Below are positions 6,262 to 8,847 of a stretch of DNA of 8,847 nucleotides, piece after piece. The DNA comes from Nitrospirota bacterium. GTDB taxonomy: Bacteria > Nitrospirota > Thermodesulfovibrionia > Thermodesulfovibrionales > Magnetobacteriaceae. The notes under the pieces were generated by a model, which saw nothing but the letters and a program-made list of their open reading frames with translations, did no database searches and was not told the DNA's origin. Positions within the stretch are counted from its first letter, which is position 1. The number at the start of each line of letters is the position of its first letter. The DNA lies in NCBI GenBank assembly GCA_015232165.1, contig JADGAE010000062.1:1-8847 (forward strand), given 5' to 3'. Position numbers and translations under genes: made by a program.

Positions 6262-7860
6262 TCACAGGTCGCCTCCGGAGTACGATTGATTGAAGCTCTT
6301 GTTGCAGACCGGGAAGTCCGGGACAATGTTTCCCGGGATGGCCTGCTCAAGCGCCAGCCAGTTCAGACTGGAGGGGTCCCTGACCATGCAGCGACTAACC
6401 TGTCCTTGTGCATCAGAGGCGAGCCAGTAGATGATCTCCCCGCGCCAGCCCTCAACGGTCGCAAATCCAGCCCTGCCTGCCACAGGCAAATCGATCTCCG
6501 TTGAGATGTCTCCACCTGGCAACAGACCGAGTATCCTGCGTATCAGGACAATGGACTGCCGTACCTCCTCGACCCTGACCCACGCCCGTGCATGGACGTC
6601 GCCCGATACCAGAACCGGCACATTGACCTCCAACTTGTCATAGGGGGGGAAGGGATTATGCAGGCGGCAATCCACGTTTAACCCGCTTGCACGCGCCACA
6701 ATGCCAACCACACCCAGCTCCCTTGCCACCTCAGGGGCAAGATAACCGGTATCACGCAGCCTGTCTTCCAGGGATGGGTTATCGTCGTAGATGGCAACGA
6801 GTCGTTCAAACTCATCTTCAAGCAACGTCAACTCGGCCAATATGTCGCTGACACTGGCGGCATCGATGTTCACGGTCACCCCGCCCGGAACCACCCTGTC
6901 CATGATAAACCGGTGTCCAAAGAGCCTGTGGTTGGTGCGGACAATCATCTCCTTGAGTCTGGCAAACTGATACAGCAAGAACGCAAAGGCTACGTCGTTG
7001 CAAATGGCGCCCAGGTCACCCAGGTGGTTAGCAATTCGTTCGCGTTCAAGAAACAGCGCTCTCAACCACTGCGCCCTCGGCGGAGACACACACTGCGTCA
7101 TGGCCTCCAGGGCCATACAGTAGGCAAGGCTGTGCGCAACCGTCGTATCGCCCGATACCCTCCCGGCAAGCCTAACGCCCTCATGCCAACCCAGAGACTC
7201 AAACCGCTTTTCGATCCCCTTGTGCACGTAGCCCAGGCGCTCCTCGAGGTTGATTACATGCTCGCCCACGGCCTGAAACCGAAAGTGTCCAGGCTCTATG
7301 ATGCCGGCATGAACCGGCCCCACGGGGATTTCGTAGGCCCCCTCGCCCTCGGTACTGACCCACTTGTACCGGCCATTAGTTCTTTCCATGCGCCGGGAAG
7401 CCTCAAAGGACTTCCGTAATGGCCAGGCATCCTGCGGCCAGTCCTCAAACTTTATCCAGGGTCTCAGATCGGGATGTCCAATCGGTGTGACCCCCATGAG
7501 GCTGTGTATCTGCCGCTCAAAGCGGTAGGCAGGAACGTATTGGGTCGTCAGGGTTGGAAACGTGGGGTCGGTGGCGGGGACATCGGTTCTTACTATGAGG
7601 TAATCCGACTCCCTCCTGTAACACGCAAAGACCGAAAAACAACCCTGTTCCAGGCTTAGGTCACTTACCCATTGGGCAACCAAAAAGGCATAGACCTCCT
7701 TCATTACCTTTGCCACAGCTGCAAATCCCTCCCTTGAGACCACGCAACAGGGCACCGATGCCGGATATTGATTAGTGTCGTAGCTTATATATTCCCCAAT
7801 ACAGGAACGACCTGTAGCTATGGAGCAGGCCGAGGTTATGGCATCTCTCAGGATATTCAC
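6262..7860 (-). CDS. Energy-converting-hydrogenase-related large subunit (NuoC-NuoD/HycE-like fusion) lacking NiFe ligands
   Basis: The 532-residue protein joins a NuoC-like 30-kDa domain (about 40-155; signature FERQIHSLMGVTPIGHPDLR at 114-133, then EDWP and PLRKSF) to a NuoD/HycE-like 49-kDa large-subunit domain (about 175-532). GPVHAGIIEPGHFRF (181-195) and YVHKGIEKRFE (211-221) follow the HycE/HyfG pattern of formate hydrogenlyase more than NuoD. In catalytic relatives the NiFe centre is held by CGxC after Arg-Val and by CxxC near the C-terminus. Here these read RVSGDT (S236, T239) and SYSGGDL (S526, G529), so all four cysteines are gone. The chain stops at once after this site, with no cleavable maturation tail. 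This matches the Ehr group of hydrogenase-related complexes, thought to couple electron transfer to ion pumping without making H2. A GTG start at 7860 is forced by an in-frame TAA directly upstream. No membrane or iron-sulfur partner is adjacent. Confidence 0.87.
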   Translation of the reverse strand: MNILRDAITSACSIATGRSCIGEYISYDTNQYPASVPCCVVSREGFAAVAKVMKEVYAFLVAQWVSDLSLEQGCFSVFACYRRESDYLIVRTDVPATDPTFPTLTTQYVPAYRFERQIHSLMGVTPIGHPDLRPWIKFEDWPQDAWPLRKSFEASRRMERTNGRYKWVSTEGEGAYEIPVGPVHAGIIEPGHFRFQAVGEHVINLEERLGYVHKGIEKRFESLGWHEGVRLAGRVSGDTTVAHSLAYCMALEAMTQCVSPPRAQWLRALFLERERIANHLGDLGAICNDVAFAFLLYQFARLKEMIVRTNHRLFGHRFIMDRVVPGGVTVNIDAASVSDILAELTLLEDEFERLVAIYDDNPSLEDRLRDTGYLAPEVARELGVVGIVARASGLNVDCRLHNPFPPYDKLEVNVPVLVSGDVHARAWVRVEEVRQSIVLIRRILGLLPGGDISTEIDLPVAGRAGFATVEGWRGEIIYWLASDAQGQVSRCMVRDPSSLNWLALEQAIPGNIVPDFPVCNKSFNQSYSGGDL

Positions 7861-7868
7861 TTAAAGCA

Positions 7869-7875
7869 CTTCACC
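7869..7875 (-). promoter_or_regulatory. Ribosome binding site deciding the GTG start of the hydrogenase-like gene
   Basis: Read on the minus strand, GGTGAAG lies 8 bases before the GTG at 7858-7860. Because TAA immediately precedes that GTG in frame, this is the most upstream possible start, and the site supports it. The nearby minus-strand ATG and GTG just upstream are in another frame and end at a stop within a few codons. Confidence 0.6.
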
Positions 7876-7897
7876 ATGTTTTTTTCAAGAGTCTGCT

Positions 7898-7906
7898 TTT
7901 ATAGCA
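7898..7906 (-). promoter_or_regulatory. Extended -10 promoter candidate for the hydrogenase-like gene
   Basis: On the minus strand the sequence reads TGCTATAAA, a TGn extended -10 with one mismatch to TATAAT. The -35 region is not recognisable. Transcription would start near 7891, leaving a leader of about 30 bases that contains the GGTGAAG site. Just upstream lies a GAGGC/GCCTC inverted repeat (7914-7928), placed where a -35 or a regulator site would be. Confidence 0.4.
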
Positions 7907-7913
7907 GGTACAA

Positions 7914-7949
7914 GAGGCACGCAGCCTCCATCTGTTCATATCACAGCCT
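7914..7949 (-). promoter_or_regulatory. Possible operator: inverted repeat plus direct repeat upstream of the hydrogenase-like gene
   Basis: GAGGC (7914-7918) and GCCTC (7924-7928) form a 5-bp inverted repeat with a 5-base gap. On the minus strand the hexamer AGGCTG occurs at 7922-7927 and again at 7944-7949, spaced 22 bases, about two helical turns. Both lie just upstream of the -10 candidate. The motifs are short and could be chance; no regulator is suggested. Confidence 0.2.
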
Positions 7950-8074
7950 GAGACTTACCCAAGCTATAACGTAATATCCTAACTCATGTTACGCAAAGTC
8001 ATAGCATAATCATTGTAAAATATCAGTATAATTATCATAACATAAAGGGTGCATAAAAAAGGCAATTTGCTTTG

Positions 8075-8104
8075 TTGATAAATATGTTTGAGTTGTTATA
8101 TACT
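8075..8104 (+). promoter_or_regulatory. Sigma-70-like promoter for the PilZ/HDOD gene
   Basis: TTGATA (8075-8080) and TATACT (8099-8104) are each close to consensus and lie 18 bases apart. The start of transcription would be near 8111, giving a leader of about 75 bases before the ATG at 8187. This is the best-looking promoter in the window. Confidence 0.55.
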
Positions 8105-8168
8105 TTAACCGAATGTATCTTAATGTATTGAGAAAGCGGTCAGGCCGGGAAAATAAAAAAGATGAGAC

Positions 8169-8174
8169 AGGAGG
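8169..8174 (+). promoter_or_regulatory. Ribosome binding site for the PilZ/HDOD gene
   Basis: AGGAGG is a perfect anti-Shine-Dalgarno match, 12 bases before the ATG at 8187, which is longer than the usual 5-9. No other start codon in the same frame lies closer, so it still supports that start. Confidence 0.55.
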
Positions 8175-8186
8175 ACAGCGTCTAAT

Positions 8187-8847
8187 ATGGAGACAAACGA
8201 AGAGAGTATCGTTCTAAATCACAGAAAGTACCTAAGATATTACATAAGCAAGGTGGCGGTGGGGGCGCCTGGTAGCATTGTTGAGTTAAGTATGATGGGC
8301 GCAAGGCTCAAGAAGAACAAGTCCGAGCTGTTCGAGAAACCGGAGATGGTAATCCCCCTGGCCGGCAGACAGCTCAAGGTTCGGGTGGTCTGGCAGGATG
8401 ACAAACAGGCCGGTCTGGCGCTCCTAACCCCGTTTGATGACTGGCAGTACATAGTAAAGAACGTCAAGCGTTTAAAAGATGCCTCCTTCAGGGCACAAAA
8501 CAGACTCTCTGATGAGTCGGTCACGGAATTCATACGAAAGGAATCATTGTCTACCATCATCACCCTTATGGCCGAACTGGAGTCCAAGAATACCAACCTG
8601 GCAATATTAAAAGACCTGATCTATAAAATCCCCGAACTTACCAAGATGATAGCAGAAAAGGCCAGTATCTTTAGGAAGGATGACGAATTTGTTTTGCAGG
8701 ACGTGGACTTTGCCATCAAACGTCTTGGCATAGATATGGTTAAGAAGGTCTCTTCCGATTACGTTAAGATCGAACATGACAAGTCAGAGGCATCCGATGA
8801 AGACAGCTCCTTTGATATGCTCAAGACCTTAAAGGCCGTGATGCTCC
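8187..8847 (+). CDS. PilZ-like and HDOD-like signalling protein (3' end cut by window)
   Basis: The frame stays open for 220 codons and runs off the window end. Residues about 10-90 resemble a PilZ domain, which binds cyclic di-GMP: RKYLR at 13-17 fits RxxxR, and E33-L-S35-M-M-G38 corresponds to the D/NxSxxG motif with Glu in place of Asp/Asn, followed by strands ending in GLALLTPF (76-83). Residues about 122-190 resemble the HDOD fold: a helix with ITLMAELESKNTNLAILKDL (125-144), IPELTKMIAEKAS (148-160, compare DPALTxxLLrlANS) and DFAIKRLGIDMVKKV (174-188, compare eAIrrLG). HDOD proteins generally act as non-catalytic signalling scaffolds. No membrane segment or signal peptide is seen, so it is cytoplasmic. 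Its own promoter precedes it. The acidic linker KSEASDEDSS at 199-208 may be a loop or domain boundary. The PilZ assignment is less certain than the HDOD one. Confidence 0.65.
   Translation, partial: METNEESIVLNHRKYLRYYISKVAVGAPGSIVELSMMGARLKKNKSELFEKPEMVIPLAGRQLKVRVVWQDDKQAGLALLTPFDDWQYIVKNVKRLKDASFRAQNRLSDESVTEFIRKESLSTIITLMAELESKNTNLAILKDLIYKIPELTKMIAEKASIFRKDDEFVLQDVDFAIKRLGIDMVKKVSSDYVKIEHDKSEASDEDSSFDMLKTLKAVML

Larger units (their letters stand above)
7861..8186. other. AT-rich divergent intergenic region
   Basis: These 326 bases separate two divergently transcribed genes. The left part (7861-7950) holds the minus-strand ribosome site, -10 candidate and small repeats. The middle (about 7980-8060) is very AT-rich with no clear structure. 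The right part (8061-8186) holds the plus-strand promoter and ribosome site. A short frame over 7768-7974 on the + strand mostly shadows the hydrogenase-like gene and is not credible. I see no RNA gene here. Confidence 0.55.

Noticed and set aside
6913..7419. Plus-strand open frame of 168 codons inside the hydrogenase-like gene
   Set aside because: Antisense shadow of a strongly conserved domain; the peptide shows no motif.
7941..8010. Possible cyclic di-GMP riboswitch before the PilZ/HDOD gene, suggested by ACGCAAAG at 7991-7998
   Set aside because: The other conserved GEMM elements and the flanking stems are not present, and the segment lies upstream of the best promoter, so it would not be in the transcript.
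8240..8596. Minus-strand open frame of 118 codons
   Set aside because: It is opposite the PilZ/HDOD frame, which has a promoter, a ribosome site and recognisable domains.

Overview
The window is bacterial chromosome from a Gram-negative organism with roughly balanced base composition. Kdo (lipopolysaccharide) synthesis, phospholipid synthesis and an energy-converting-hydrogenase-like protein together fit a free-living anaerobe or microaerophile of the Nitrospirota or Desulfobacterota type. That placement is only an inference from gene content. All genes that lie wholly inside the window appear intact.

Region 1 (about 147-4469, + strand) is a tightly packed five-gene run: kdsC (Kdo-8-phosphate phosphatase), pgsA (phosphatidylglycerophosphate synthase), plsY (acyl-phosphate glycerol-3-phosphate acyltransferase), queC (7-cyano-7-deazaguanine synthase) and a 657-residue TgpA-like membrane transglutaminase. 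The first four overlap by 4-20 bases and the fifth follows after 20 bases, so they are probably one transcript. KdsC, PgsA and PlsY supply envelope lipids, the transglutaminase-like protein faces the periplasm, and QueC (queuosine pathway) is a metabolic passenger.

Region 2 (about 4470-4771) is a non-coding block with at least four small hairpins, one of which resembles a widely dispersed bacterial repeat, followed by an extended -10 promoter candidate. Region 3 (4772-6238, +) is a cytoplasmic five-bladed-propeller protein related to the GH32/GH43 glycosidases. It converges, with only 23 bases between, on Region 4 (6262-7860, - strand), a NuoC-NuoD/HycE-like fused hydrogenase large subunit. 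All four cysteines expected to bind the NiFe centre are substituted in it, and it stands alone without the usual membrane and small-subunit partners.

Region 5 (7861-8186) is an AT-rich divergent promoter region with a good sigma-70-like promoter on the + strand and an extended -10 on the - strand. Region 6 (8187 to the window end, +) is a 3'-truncated gene for a PilZ-like plus HDOD-like signalling protein.

I see no tRNA, rRNA, CRISPR array, transposase or prophage gene. The most unusual item is the cysteine-less, orphan hydrogenase-like subunit. No clearly new multi-gene system is visible.
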